Assembly (NCBI GenBank): GCA_944320195.1
Contig: CALUGP010000001.1
Span: 62,001 to 126,000 of the forward strand
DNA: 64,000 bases
DNA from: an uncultured Prevotella sp.
GTDB lineage: Bacteria; Bacteroidota; Bacteroidia; Bacteroidales; Bacteroidaceae
Reading direction: 5' to 3'
Shown here: positions 38,618 through 47,787 of the stretch, piece by piece
Position numbering within the stretch: position 1 is the stretch's first letter
Layout: every line of letters starts with the position of its first letter
The notes under the pieces: generated by a model
What the model saw: only the letters and a program-made list of their open reading frames with translations
Database searches by the model: none
What the model was told of the DNA's origin: nothing
Made by a program: the position numbers and the translations under genes

Positions 38618-39973
38618 ATGAAAGCGATACTCTCACTGGTTATAGCCATTGCATGTTGCGCTTACACGCAGGCCGCTGACAGCCTGCGTGCGAGCACACG
38701 TCTTGTCGCCGTAGCGCCCGGATTCAGCAAGACTTCGGTCAACACGGCCGTGTTCCGCAACAATTCGCTGGCCACCGACCGCGGCGTGCAGTTCATAGCT
38801 TTTTATGACGGCGACGGCTATCTTGTCGTAGGCAAACGCAACGTGGAGAGCGAAGACTGGACGCTTTGCCGCTCTAAGTATAAGGGAAACGTGAGCGACG
38901 CCCACAACGTAATCAGCCTCATGGTAGACGGCGACGGCTACGTGCACGTGGCGTTCGACCATCACAATTCGCGCCTGCGCTACTGCCGCGGCATAGCTCC
39001 GCACTCGGTAGAGCTTGGCGATGAGGAACCGATGACGGGCGACGACGAGGAAAAGCTGACCTATCCGGAGTTTTACCGGCTGGCAGACGGCGGCCTGTTG
39101 TTCGTCTACCGCTCGGGAGCTTCTGGCGAAGGCAACCTTGTAATGAACCGGTATGACCTGAAGACGCGCCGCTGGAGCCGTCTGCACAGCGTGCTCATAG
39201 ACGGACAAGGCAAGCGTAACGCATACTGGCAGTTGTGTGTCGGCAATGACGGAACCATACATTTGTCGTGGGTGTGGCGCGAGTCATGGCTCGTTGAGAC
39301 CAATCATGACCTCTGTTACGCCCGTTCACGTGACGGAGGGTTGACATGGGAGAAGTCTGACGGCGAGCCATACGCATTGCCAATCACAGCCGACAACGCC
39401 GAATATGCCTGCCGGATACCGCAAAACTCTGAACTGATAAACCAGACTGGCATGACGGCCGACGGCGACGGACACCCCTATATCGCTACTTATTGGCGTG
39501 CCGGGGGAGAGACTGTGCCGCAATACCGCATGGTTTGGAACGACGGAACACGCTGGCGCACGGCCCGGCTGTCACACCGCACAACACCGTTCTCATTGAG
39601 CGGCGGCGGCACGAAGATGATACCTATAGCCCGTCCGCGCATTCTTGCCGACGGTGAAAGGGTGATTTGTCTGTTCCGTGACGCTGAGCGCGGCAGCAAG
39701 GTGTCGGCTATTTTAGTTGACAGGCAGGCACTGAGCAATACCGACGGGCCTGACAGTCCGTCAGATGGCCGCTTGTCTGTCGAGACAACAGACCTTACAG
39801 ACTTCTCCGTGGACGCATGGGAACCGACGTTTGACACCGAACTATGGAACACCCGCCGCCGTCTGCACATCTACGTTCAGAACACCAAGCAGGGGGACGG
39901 AGAGCGTGCGGTCGAGACAAAGCCCCAGACCGTCTATGTGCTTGAAGTCGGCTTTGAAGGAAATAATAATTAA
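38618..39973 (+). CDS. BNR_4 beta-propeller enzyme (GH145 / PL25 / PL42-like)
   Basis: This 451-residue protein has a signal peptide (about residues 1-19, ending TQA). It is a seven-bladed propeller of the BNR_4 family, with DAHNVISLMVDGDGYVHVAF and DHHNSRLRY at about residues 94-122, the family's best-conserved part. Later blades show LTYPEFYRL and ISWVWRESW-like strands. CAZy families of this fold act on L-rhamnose-alpha-1,4-glucuronate caps of arabinogalactan proteins (GH145 hydrolases, PL42 lyases) or on ulvan (PL25). The GH105 next door would process a lyase product, so a rhamnose-glucuronate lyase is favoured, as inference. It is periplasmic or surface-located. Confidence 0.78.
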   Translation: MKAILSLVIAIACCAYTQAADSLRASTRLVAVAPGFSKTSVNTAVFRNNSLATDRGVQFIAFYDGDGYLVVGKRNVESEDWTLCRSKYKGNVSDAHNVISLMVDGDGYVHVAFDHHNSRLRYCRGIAPHSVELGDEEPMTGDDEEKLTYPEFYRLADGGLLFVYRSGASGEGNLVMNRYDLKTRRWSRLHSVLIDGQGKRNAYWQLCVGNDGTIHLSWVWRESWLVETNHDLCYARSRDGGLTWEKSDGEPYALPITADNAEYACRIPQNSELINQTGMTADGDGHPYIATYWRAGGETVPQYRMVWNDGTRWRTARLSHRTTPFSLSGGGTKMIPIARPRILADGERVICLFRDAERGSKVSAILVDRQALSNTDGPDSPSDGRLSVETTDLTDFSVDAWEPTFDTELWNTRRRLHIYVQNTKQGDGERAVETKPQTVYVLEVGFEGNNN

Positions 39974-40003
39974 AACTTTAACAAACAAATACTATTGCAA
40001 CTT

Positions 40004-41122
40004 ATGAAAAAACTGATCGGCCTTATCGCGGCTACGTGCTGCACCGCCGTAATGCCGGCTTTCGCCGCAGACAAATACAGCGATGTGCTGGCAATAATAG
40101 ACAAGGTGAACAGCCACTGGCAGGCAACGCATACGGAGCCTGGCACCGCCTTCTGGCACAATGCCGCTTACCATACAGGCAACATGGAAGCATGGAAACT
40201 CACGGGCAACAAGTCTTATTACGACTATTCAGTGCGTTGGGCGGAACATAACCGCTGGATGGGCGCACAGGGCACTGACCATGCAAAGTGGAAATACTCT
40301 TACGGCGAGACGGCCGACTACGTGCTGTTCGGCGACTGGCAGGTGTGCTTCCAGACATACGCCGACCTTTACACCGCAGAGCCTGACCCGAAGAAGATTG
40401 CCCGTGCGCGGGAAGTCATGGAATACGAGATGTCCACGCCGCAGAAAGACTATTGGTGGTGGGCGGACGGGCTTTACATGGTAATGCCGGTAATGACAAA
40501 GCTGTACAAGATTACCGGCAACACGCTCTATCTGGAAAAGCTGTATGAGTATTGGGCATACGCCGACAGACTGATGTATGACAAGGACGCATGCCTGTAT
40601 TACCGTGACGCACGCTATGTTTATCCGGCGCATAAGACGGCGTCGGGCAAGAAAGACTTTTGGGCGAGAGGCGACGGATGGGTGCTTGCGGCATTGGCCA
40701 AGGTGCTTCAAGACCTTCCCAAAGACAATGCCCACCGCAACGAATACCTTGAACGCTACCGGCTGATGGCATCGGCTGTGGCTTCTTGCCAGCAGCCGGA
40801 GGGCTACTGGACCCGCAGCATGCTCGACCCCGACTTCGCTCCGGGCGCTGAAACCAGCGGCACGGCATTCTTTACTTACGCCCTGATGTGGGGAGTAAAC
40901 AACGGATTGCTCGACTCTGGCAAGTACATGCCGGTCATAATGAAAGCGTGGAAGTATCTTTCCGAGACGGCGGTGCAGGCTGACGGCTCCGTTGGATATG
41001 TTCAGCCTATAGGCGACAGGGCAATACCAGGCCAGGTGATAAGCGCCGGGTCGACAGCCGACTTTGGTGTTGGAGCGTTTCTGCTGGCAGCATGCGAAGT
41101 GGCGAGACATTATAAGAACTGA
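40004..41122 (+). CDS. GH105 unsaturated uronyl hydrolase
   Basis: This 372-residue (alpha/alpha)6-barrel enzyme has a signal peptide (about residues 1-21). GH105 motifs include AFWHNAAYHTGNMEAW (about 46-61), WWWADGLYMVMPVMTKLY (about 144-161) with the catalytic Asp, and KDFWARGDGWVLAALAKVL (about 219-237). GH105 enzymes hydrolyse 4,5-unsaturated uronyl residues left by lyases. Its position after the BNR_4 propeller suggests it removes unsaturated glucuronate from arabinogalactan side chains rather than from rhamnogalacturonan. The ATG at 40004 was chosen over a TTG frame start at 39995. Confidence 0.92.
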   Translation: MKKLIGLIAATCCTAVMPAFAADKYSDVLAIIDKVNSHWQATHTEPGTAFWHNAAYHTGNMEAWKLTGNKSYYDYSVRWAEHNRWMGAQGTDHAKWKYSYGETADYVLFGDWQVCFQTYADLYTAEPDPKKIARAREVMEYEMSTPQKDYWWWADGLYMVMPVMTKLYKITGNTLYLEKLYEYWAYADRLMYDKDACLYYRDARYVYPAHKTASGKKDFWARGDGWVLAALAKVLQDLPKDNAHRNEYLERYRLMASAVASCQQPEGYWTRSMLDPDFAPGAETSGTAFFTYALMWGVNNGLLDSGKYMPVIMKAWKYLSETAVQADGSVGYVQPIGDRAIPGQVISAGSTADFGVGAFLLAACEVARHYKN

Positions 41123-41206
41123 ACCCTACAGGTCTGTTTCAGGCAATGTTACGGGCAGATTTTTTGAATGATTATAACAATATGGAAACTTAATCAATTT
41201 AAAGCT

Positions 41207-42340
41207 ATGTTGACAAGCAAAAGAATTATGACAATGGCGGTGGCATTCTTGTCGCTCTCCATTGGTGCGCAGGCTGGCATAAAGCCTAGAGCCGTTTGGC
41301 CGGACAACCGGGGTGTGCACATCAACGCGCACGGCGGCGGAGTGCTTAAGAGCGGAGACACTTATTATTGGTTTGGCGAACACAAGGCCGACACCACCAG
41401 TTCGGCGATGGTGGGAGTTACGTGTTACTCGTCCAAAGACCTTGAAAACTGGACTTATCGCGGCGTCGCGCTCAGCGTGAGCGACCAGAAAGGCAGCGAC
41501 ATCGAGCGTGGCTGCATATTGGAACGCCCGAAAGTAATCTACAACAAGAAGACCGGCAAGTACGTGATGTGGTTCCATCTGGAGCTGAAAGGGCAGGGAT
41601 ACGCCGCAGCGCGTTATGGAGTAGCTGTAGCCGACAAGGCTGAAGGCCCCTACACGTTCCTGCGTTCGGGCAGGGTCAATCCGAAAATATGGCCTGAGAA
41701 TACTCCGAAACCTGATGCCGAAGTGTTGACTTCCGCACTTAACGGGAATCCGAAGCTTGACTGGTGGACACCCGAGTGGATGGAGTATGTGAAGAAAGGA
41801 ATGTACACATGGCGTGATTATGACGGAGGACAGATGGCGCGCGACCAGACCGTTTACGTTGACGACGACGGCAAGGCGTACCACATATATTCGTCGGAAG
41901 AGAACCTTACGTTGCAGATTGCCGAGCTTACAGACGACTACACGGCACACACGGGCCGCTATGTGCGCGTGGCGGAAGGCGGCCAGAACGAAGCTCCGGC
42001 CATAATGAAGCGCAACGGCGTGTACTGGATGATAACCAGCGGATGTACCGGTTGGGCGCCAAACAAGGCGCGCATGTTTACGGCCACGAGCATCTGGGGG
42101 CCGTGGAAGCAGCTGCCCAATCCGTGCGTAGGCCCCAATGCCGACCTTACATTCGGCGGACAGAGCACATATATATTAAAGATTGCAGACCGTCCTGACA
42201 CTTACATCTTCATGGCCGACATCTGGAGACCCGAACATCCAAGCGACGCCCGATACATCTGGCTGCCCATAGAGTTCAAGGCCGACGGCACACCCGTGGT
42301 AGAGTGGAAAGACGAGTGGAGCATGGACGATTTGAAATAA
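41207..42340 (+). CDS. GH43 subfamily 24-like exo-beta-1,3-galactanase
   Basis: This protein of about 377 residues has a signal peptide (MLTSKRIMTMAVAFLSLS...). It is a five-bladed propeller of GH43. The N-terminal INAHGGGVLKSGDTYYWFGE (about residues 38-57) resembles the start of exo-beta-1,3-galactanases of subfamily 24, which lack the usual catalytic Asp of other GH43s. ERGCILERPKVIYN (about 102-115) carries the acid Glu region. It would release galactose from the beta-1,3-galactan backbone, complementing the GH16. The ATG at 41207 gives a proper signal peptide; an upstream frame start at 41168 does not. It ends the PUL 1 enzyme cluster. Confidence 0.85.
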   Translation: MLTSKRIMTMAVAFLSLSIGAQAGIKPRAVWPDNRGVHINAHGGGVLKSGDTYYWFGEHKADTTSSAMVGVTCYSSKDLENWTYRGVALSVSDQKGSDIERGCILERPKVIYNKKTGKYVMWFHLELKGQGYAAARYGVAVADKAEGPYTFLRSGRVNPKIWPENTPKPDAEVLTSALNGNPKLDWWTPEWMEYVKKGMYTWRDYDGGQMARDQTVYVDDDGKAYHIYSSEENLTLQIAELTDDYTAHTGRYVRVAEGGQNEAPAIMKRNGVYWMITSGCTGWAPNKARMFTATSIWGPWKQLPNPCVGPNADLTFGGQSTYILKIADRPDTYIFMADIWRPEHPSDARYIWLPIEFKADGTPVVEWKDEWSMDDLK

Positions 42341-42402
42341 AGTGCCGATAAAAAACCATGCAGAATTTGCCGCCTGTCCTTGCACGTATGAAATAAATAA
42401 GC

Positions 42403-42410
42403 TATTTTTG
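42403..42410 (+). promoter_or_regulatory. -7 box upstream of the S9 peptidase gene
   Basis: TATTTTTG matches TAnnTTTG, with a CTTG 20 bases upstream (TTG at 42380-42382). The leader would be about 260 bases and includes the repeat array at 42448-42533, so the array may be transcribed. Confidence 0.5.
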
Positions 42411-42447
42411 CAGATAAGGCGTCAGGCCTAATCCGGCCAAGATGCAA

Positions 42448-42533
42448 AACACGGCAAAACGCATTGTAAGAGACGGCCTTTTGCAGCATGAAAGACGGTC
42501 TTTTGCACGATAAAAGGCCGTCTTTTACAATGC
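42448..42533. repeat. 22-bp-period array, locus 6
   Basis: Core units start at 42448 (AACACGGCA), 42470 (GAGACGGCC), 42492 (AAGACGGTC) and 42514 (AAGGCCGTC), exactly 22 bases apart. A 22-bp inverted repeat with one mismatch (42461-42482 with 42512-42533) brackets a smaller hairpin (AAAGAC-G-GTCTTT). It accounts for the middle of the 333-base gap 42341-42673. Confidence 0.78.
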
Positions 42534-42673
42534 TGTTGGTAACGTCTTGACTGACAACGCGTTATGGCAAGGCTGCATGTTGCCGTCGTGTGCGCGGGCG
42601 GTTGTCTGTCGGGCAGCCGTTGACGGGCGGCGGATTGTGCGGATACTATTTGAAAAACAAACATTTAAAGGTG

Positions 42674-44920
42674 ATGTTTCATAAGATTATTAATTTTGCG
42701 GCGGTGCTCGCCCTGGCTTGTACGGGCGTACATGTAGCGGCGCAAGGCACGGCGGAAGATTATCGCCGTGCATTCGCGTTGGGTGAAAAATTCAGCGCGT
42801 CAAAAGTTTATTATTCAGGAGTAAGGCCTACATGGATAGGCGGAACAGATAGTTTCTGGTATGTGCGCAACACTCCCGAGGGCCGTGTCTATGTGCTTGT
42901 CGACGCTGTTGGCAAGCGGCGTGCCGAGCTCTTCGGACACAAGGCGTTGGCAGAGGCACTGGCAAAGTCTACCGGCAGACAGGTGGATGCAAGCAAACTG
43001 TATCTTGACCGGTTGGATGTAAGCCGGTCGGCTGACAGTCTGAGGTTTGTCTTTGCCGGGCGCAATTGGCTTTATACCGTTTCTGCAGGACGTCTGGAAG
43101 ACTGCGGAGCGGTGCCTGCAAGACATCAGCGTCACTGGATGGAAGTTGACGATGAGAAGGTGGCGGCTCCCGTAGCGTCTCCTGACGGACAGACCCAGGC
43201 GTTTGTACGCGAGAACAACATCTGGGTGCGCGATGTCAAGACGGGCAAGGAGCGGCAGTTGAGCATTGACGGCACCGAGGGCAACTATTATTCGGCGTAC
43301 ATACGTTGGTCGCCCGACGGCAAGAAGGTTGCGGCGTGCAAGATTCGCCCCGCCGTCAAGCGGTATGTGTATTACGTAGAGTCTTCACCCGAAGACCAGC
43401 TTCAGCCGAAGCTCCATAAGCAGGAATACGCGAAGCCCGGCGACGAGCTGCGCTTCAAGGTGCCATGCATCTTCGACGTGACGACGGGCGAAAGCGTCAT
43501 TCCCGACACCGGTCTGTTTTCACAGCAGTATGACTTGTGGGGGCCAGACTGGTCGGCAGACAGCCGCAGCGTGACCTTTGAGTACAACCAACGCGGCCAC
43601 CAGGTGTACAGGGTGCTTGAACTGTCGGCCGAAACTGGCAAGGTGAGACCGCTGATAGAGGAGACCAGCAAAACATATGTCAACTATCCGATGCGCTATC
43701 GTTACGACCTTGCCGACGGTAAGCACATCATCTGGGCGAGCGAACGCGACAATTGGAACCATCTGTACATGTATGACCGCGCTACCGGAAAGCCAGCCTG
43801 GCAGATAACCAAGGGCGAATGGTATGTGAGGAATGTTGTCAAGGTGGACGAGAAAAACCGTTGGATATATTTTTCAGCCAATGGAATGAGGAAAGGAGAA
43901 GACCCATATTTCATATATTATTACCGCATAGGCTTTGACGGAAAAGGGTTGACCTGCATCACTCCTGACAAGGGTATGCATGAGGCCTGGCTGTCAGACG
44001 ACGCGCGGTATGTTGTGGATGTGTATTCTACTTTGGCCGACGCGCCGGTTGCTGTGTTGCGTGACGCGGCCACTGGCGATGCCGTCATGCCGCTTGAGAA
44101 GGCCGACATAAGCCGCCTTACGGCTGAAGGATGGAAGGCACCCGAGGTTTTCAAGGCAAAAGGACGCGACGGAAAGACCGACATGTGGGGCATAATAATG
44201 CGCCCGACAAACTTCGACCCTTCAAAGAAGTACCCTGTGCTTGAGTACATATACCAAGGCCCGGGCAACCAGTATGTGCCAAAATCGTTCACTCCTTACA
44301 ACTGGTACATGTCTGCCATTGCCGAACTTGGCTTCATTGTTGTGATGGTTGACGGCATGGGCACCTCGTTCCGTTCGCGCAGTTTTGAGAACATGTGCTA
44401 CAAGAACCTCAAGGATGCCGGCCTGCCCGACCATATTGCATGGATAAAGGCGGCCGCAAAGAAGTATCCTTATATGGACATTGACCGTGTGGGCATCTTC
44501 GGTTGTTCGGCCGGAGGACAGGAATCCATGACGGCGGTGTTGTTTCATCCCGAGTTTTACAAGGCGGCGTATTCGGCCTGCGGATGTCATGACAACAGGA
44601 TGGACAAAATCTGGTGGAACGAATTGTGGATGGGGTATCCGGTAGGGAAGCAGTATGAGGAGTGCTCCAACGTGGTTAACGCCCATAAGCTTACACGTCC
44701 GTTGATGCTTGTCGTTGGCGAGCTTGACGATAATGTGGATCCCGCTTCGACCATGCAGGTTGTCAATGCGCTTGTGAAGGCAGGCAAGGACTTCGAGCTT
44801 GTGGTAATTCCCGGTGCGCACCACACCATGGGTGAAAGTTACGGCGAGCACAAGAGATACGACTTCTTTGTGAAAAACCTGTTGGGCAAAACCCCTCCAG
44901 CATGGAGCGAATTTAAATGA
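42674..44920 (+). CDS. S9 family dipeptidyl peptidase (DPP IV-like)
   Basis: This secreted serine peptidase of about 748 residues has a signal peptide (about residues 1-20), an eight-bladed DPP IV N-terminal propeller and a C-terminal alpha/beta hydrolase domain. The catalytic Ser612 is in [10 protein letters not shown], the Asp in [11 protein letters not shown] (685/686), and the His in [10 protein letters not shown] (716/717). The nucleophile elbow has Cys-Ser-Ala instead of the usual Trp-Ser-Tyr. It would clip dipeptides from peptide N-termini. The ATG at 42674 gives the signal peptide. Beside GH115 and GH127 genes, it may act on the protein core of arabinogalactan proteins, which is speculative. 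Confidence 0.88.
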   Translation: MFHKIINFAAVLALACTGVHVAAQGTAEDYRRAFALGEKFSASKVYYSGVRPTWIGGTDSFWYVRNTPEGRVYVLVDAVGKRRAELFGHKALAEALAKSTGRQVDASKLYLDRLDVSRSADSLRFVFAGRNWLYTVSAGRLEDCGAVPARHQRHWMEVDDEKVAAPVASPDGQTQAFVRENNIWVRDVKTGKERQLSIDGTEGNYYSAYIRWSPDGKKVAACKIRPAVKRYVYYVESSPEDQLQPKLHKQEYAKPGDELRFKVPCIFDVTTGESVIPDTGLFSQQYDLWGPDWSADSRSVTFEYNQRGHQVYRVLELSAETGKVRPLIEETSKTYVNYPMRYRYDLADGKHIIWASERDNWNHLYMYDRATGKPAWQITKGEWYVRNVVKVDEKNRWIYFSANGMRKGEDPYFIYYYRIGFDGKGLTCITPDKGMHEAWLSDDARYVVDVYSTLADAPVAVLRDAATGDAVMPLEKADISRLTAEGWKAPEVFKAKGRDGKTDMWGIIMRPTNFDPSKKYPVLEYIYQGPGNQYVPKSFTPYNWYMSAIAELGFIVVMVDGMGTSFRSRSFENMCYKNLKDAGLPDHIAWIKAAAKKYPYMDIDRVGIFGCSAGGQESMTAVLFHPEFYKAAYSACGCHDNRMDKIWWNELWMGYPVGKQYEECSNVVNAHKLTRPLMLVVGELDDNVDPASTMQVVNALVKAGKDFELVVIPGAHHTMGESYGEHKRYDFFVKNLLGKTPPAWSEFK

Positions 44921-44927
44921 CAAGACG

Positions 44928-45662
44928 GTGAAAAGCATTGGTCTTCATAAAAGATTGAAGCTATGCGCAATGGCGCTTGTCGCTGTCTGCATGTCATCCA
45001 AGGCCTTGGCTTTGCCTTTAGGGGTTGTTTATGAAGCCATGAAAGGTTCTTTCACATTGGCTGCTGACGGCAAGGCGGCCATGGTGATAGTAGACAATGA
45101 CGACGCGGAAGTGGTAAAGGTTGCCGCTGAAATGTTCTGCGACGACATTGAAATGGTGTCTGGAGCAAAGCCCGTTTTGTCTGTTGCCACGACTGTAGTC
45201 GATGGCTCACGCCCCGTTCTGGTAGGAACGATAGGCCGTTCTTTATGGATTGACCGCTTTGTAAAGACCGGGAAGATAGATGTAAGCAATGTAAAAGGCA
45301 AGTGGGAGACGTTCGGCATAGCCGTGGTTGACAAACCCTTCAAGGGCATTCCGCAGGCTCTCGTCGTATACGGAAGCGATCCTCGCGGCACGTCTTACGG
45401 CCTTATGGAACTTTCCAGGATGATGGGCGTGTCGCCATGGTGCTGGTGGGCTGACGTGACTCCGCGCAAACACGAGACCGTCTGCGTGACGCGTGGCGCG
45501 GCGGTGACAGGCCCTCCGTCGGTGAAATACCGCGGACTGTTCATCAACGACGAAGATTGGGGACTGCAACCGTGGGCCGCCAAGCATCTTGACAAGGACG
45601 CTTTTGCGGACGCAAACATAACGTGCTGTTATACAGACAGTTACCAAAGATACAGAAATTAA
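44928..45662 (+). pseudogene. Truncated GH115 alpha-glucuronidase (N-terminal domain only)
   Basis: This 244-residue frame starts at a GTG 7 bases after the S9 peptidase. It has a signal peptide (about residues 1-28) and the whole GH67N-like N-terminal domain of GH115. The match continues through RGLFINDEDWGLQPWAAK (about residues 204-221), where the catalytic domain begins. It then ends in an unrelated 20-residue tail and a stop. Intact GH115 enzymes are about 800-1000 residues, so all catalytic residues are missing. No later fragment exists in any frame before GH127, so a deletion of about 2 kb is likely. It is probably non-functional as a glucuronidase; binding activity cannot be excluded. 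Confidence 0.8.
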
Positions 45663-45691
45663 TGTTCAAATAACTTTAAAATACATTCGCA

Positions 45692-47689
45692 ATGAAGAAA
45701 ACCAGACTTTTGCTGGCAACGATGCTCGTGTCATCCATGGCATTTGCACAGCATTCGGGCTATCCCATCACGCCCGTGCCCTTTACTGCAACGCACATAA
45801 GCGGAGGCTTCTGGGAACCGCGGCTTGATGCATGCCGCGAGGTAACCGTGCCGCTTGCGTTCAGCAAGTGTGAGACGGAAGGGCGCTATGACAATTTCGT
45901 GAAGGCTGCCAATCCGTGTGACACGTTCTCTGTCGGTGGATTCCCGTTTGATGATACCGACGTGTACAAGACCATCGAGGGAGCAAGCTACTTGCTTCAG
46001 ACCTTCCCTGACAAGCGTATGGAACGCTACATTGACAGTGTGCTGACAATTGTGGCCGGTGCCCAGGAAGCAGACGGATATCTTTACACTCCGCGCACGA
46101 TGAACCCCAAGCATCCGCATTCGTGGGCCGGTTCACAGCGGTGGGAGGCCGTAGAGGCCGGCAGCCATGAGCTGTACAATCTCGGTCATATGATTGAGGG
46201 AGCCGTGGCATACTGGCAGGCAACAGGCAAGCGCAATTTCCTTGACATTGCAATGAAGTATGCAGACTGTGTGTGCCGTACTATTGGTCCGGGCGATGGG
46301 CAGATTGTATGCGTGCCTGGGCATCAGATTGCCGAGATGGCGCTTGTCAGGCTGTATTTGGCCACTGGCGAGAAGAAATATCTGGACGAGGCCAAGTTCT
46401 TTCTTGACCAGCGTGGGCGCACGTCGCGCAAAGACGAATACAGCCAGGCACACAAGCCGGTGGTTGAGCAAGACGAGGCCGTAGGCCATGCCGTGCGCGC
46501 CACATACATGTATTCAGGCATGGCCGATGTGGCTGCATTGACCGGCGACACTGCCTATGTGCATGCCATAGACCGCATCTGGGACAACATCGTAGGCAAG
46601 AAGCTTTACCTGACGGGAGGCATCGGCTCGCGTGCGTCGAACGAGGGTTTCGGTGTAAACTATGAGTTGCCGAACGCCACGGCTTATTGCGAGACGTGCG
46701 CTTCGATAGGCAATGTGTATGTCAACCATCGCCTGTTCCTATTCCACGGCGACGCAAAATATTACGATGTGCTTGAGCGTTCGCTTTACAATGGCGTGCT
46801 GTCAGGCATATCACTTGACGGAGGCGGATTCTTCTATCCCAATCCGTTGGAGTCTGCCGGAGGCTATGAGCGCAAGGCTTGGTTCGGATGTGCATGCTGC
46901 CCGTCCAACCTGTGTCGCTTCCTGCCCTCTGTGCCTGGTTATATTTATGCCACGCGCGGCGACAGTTTGTACGTCAACCTCTTTGTTGAGGGCAGGTCAG
47001 ACCTTAAGGTCGGTAAGCGCAAGGTCGTGCTGAGCCAGAAAACCGCATATCCTTTTGAAGGCACTGTGGCTTTGACTGTAGAGCGCGGCGGCGGTGACTT
47101 TGCCATGAAGATACGCATACCCGGATGGGCAAGGGGCGAGGTCGTGCCGAGCGACTTGTACAGCTTTGCCGACGGCCGGCAGTCGTCATACGTTGTGAAA
47201 GTCAATGGCAAGGCCGTTGAGGCTGATTTGGACAAGGGTTATTTTACAATTGCACGCAAGTGGAAGAAAGGCGACGTTGTTGAGTTGTCGCTCGACATGA
47301 CTCCTCGTCTTGTCGTGGCCAACGACAAGGTAGAGGCTGATCGCGGCATGCTTGCAGTTGAGCGCGGCCCACTTGTTTATTGTGCCGAGTGGGTGGATAA
47401 TAGCGCCTTGGATCTTTTCTCTGTGCTCATGCCGCGCAAGCCGCAGCTCAGTGTCATTGACGAGAAGGCTCCTGGCGGCGCGAACATGATAGCGGTCGGC
47501 GTGCAGAAGGTTGCGTATGATGCCGACGGCCGCATGCAGACACAGGATGCGACGTTGAAACTTATACCTTATTATGCATGGGCCAATCGCGGACAAGGCA
47601 AGATGATGGTGTGGTTGCCGTATGAGGCCGGCGCCATGCATCTTGGCCCGGCTTTGAAGGTTGGCACCAACGAGTTTCTTGACAATTGA
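45692..47689 (+). CDS. GH127 beta-L-arabinofuranosidase
   Basis: This 665-residue enzyme has a signal peptide (about residues 1-19, ending SSMAFA). It belongs to GH127, metal-dependent enzymes that use a Cys nucleophile. The zinc-binding set of Bifidobacterium HypBA1 is conserved: Glu334 and Cys336 in AYCETCASIG, and Cys402/Cys403 in FGCACCPSN, with Cys402 as predicted nucleophile. It removes terminal beta-L-arabinofuranose, found on arabinogalactan proteins, extensins and some pectins. It lies 29 bases after the GH115 remnant and ends at a shared terminator. Confidence 0.93.
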   Translation: MKKTRLLLATMLVSSMAFAQHSGYPITPVPFTATHISGGFWEPRLDACREVTVPLAFSKCETEGRYDNFVKAANPCDTFSVGGFPFDDTDVYKTIEGASYLLQTFPDKRMERYIDSVLTIVAGAQEADGYLYTPRTMNPKHPHSWAGSQRWEAVEAGSHELYNLGHMIEGAVAYWQATGKRNFLDIAMKYADCVCRTIGPGDGQIVCVPGHQIAEMALVRLYLATGEKKYLDEAKFFLDQRGRTSRKDEYSQAHKPVVEQDEAVGHAVRATYMYSGMADVAALTGDTAYVHAIDRIWDNIVGKKLYLTGGIGSRASNEGFGVNYELPNATAYCETCASIGNVYVNHRLFLFHGDAKYYDVLERSLYNGVLSGISLDGGGFFYPNPLESAGGYERKAWFGCACCPSNLCRFLPSVPGYIYATRGDSLYVNLFVEGRSDLKVGKRKVVLSQKTAYPFEGTVALTVERGGGDFAMKIRIPGWARGEVVPSDLYSFADGRQSSYVVKVNGKAVEADLDKGYFTIARKWKKGDVVELSLDMTPRLVVANDKVEADRGMLAVERGPLVYCAEWVDNSALDLFSVLMPRKPQLSVIDEKAPGGANMIAVGVQKVAYDADGRMQTQDATLKLIPYYAWANRGQGKMMVWLPYEAGAMHLGPALKVGTNEFLDN

Positions 47690-47717
47690 CGCAAGGTCTT
47701 TGTGAGGCATAAGGAAT

Positions 47718-47768
47718 AATGTGTAATCAGTTGTCGGCGTAAGGTTCGCCGATAGCTGATTACACATT
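47718..47768. terminator. Bidirectional terminator between GH127 and AraC genes
   Basis: A 22-bp stem with two wobble positions (47718-47739 with 47747-47768) and a 7-base loop lies between two convergent genes, able to serve both strands. Confidence 0.85.
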
Positions 47769-47787
47769 GTTTGTTATGCATGTTTTA

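Noticed and set aside
42590-42673. Upstream start of the S9 peptidase
   Set aside because: The extension lacks signal-peptide character, while the ATG at 42674 gives a standard one.
45663-45691. Remaining GH115 fragments after the truncated gene
   Set aside because: Only 29 bases separate it from GH127 and no frame in the region continues GH115 similarity, so this is a deletion rather than a frameshift.
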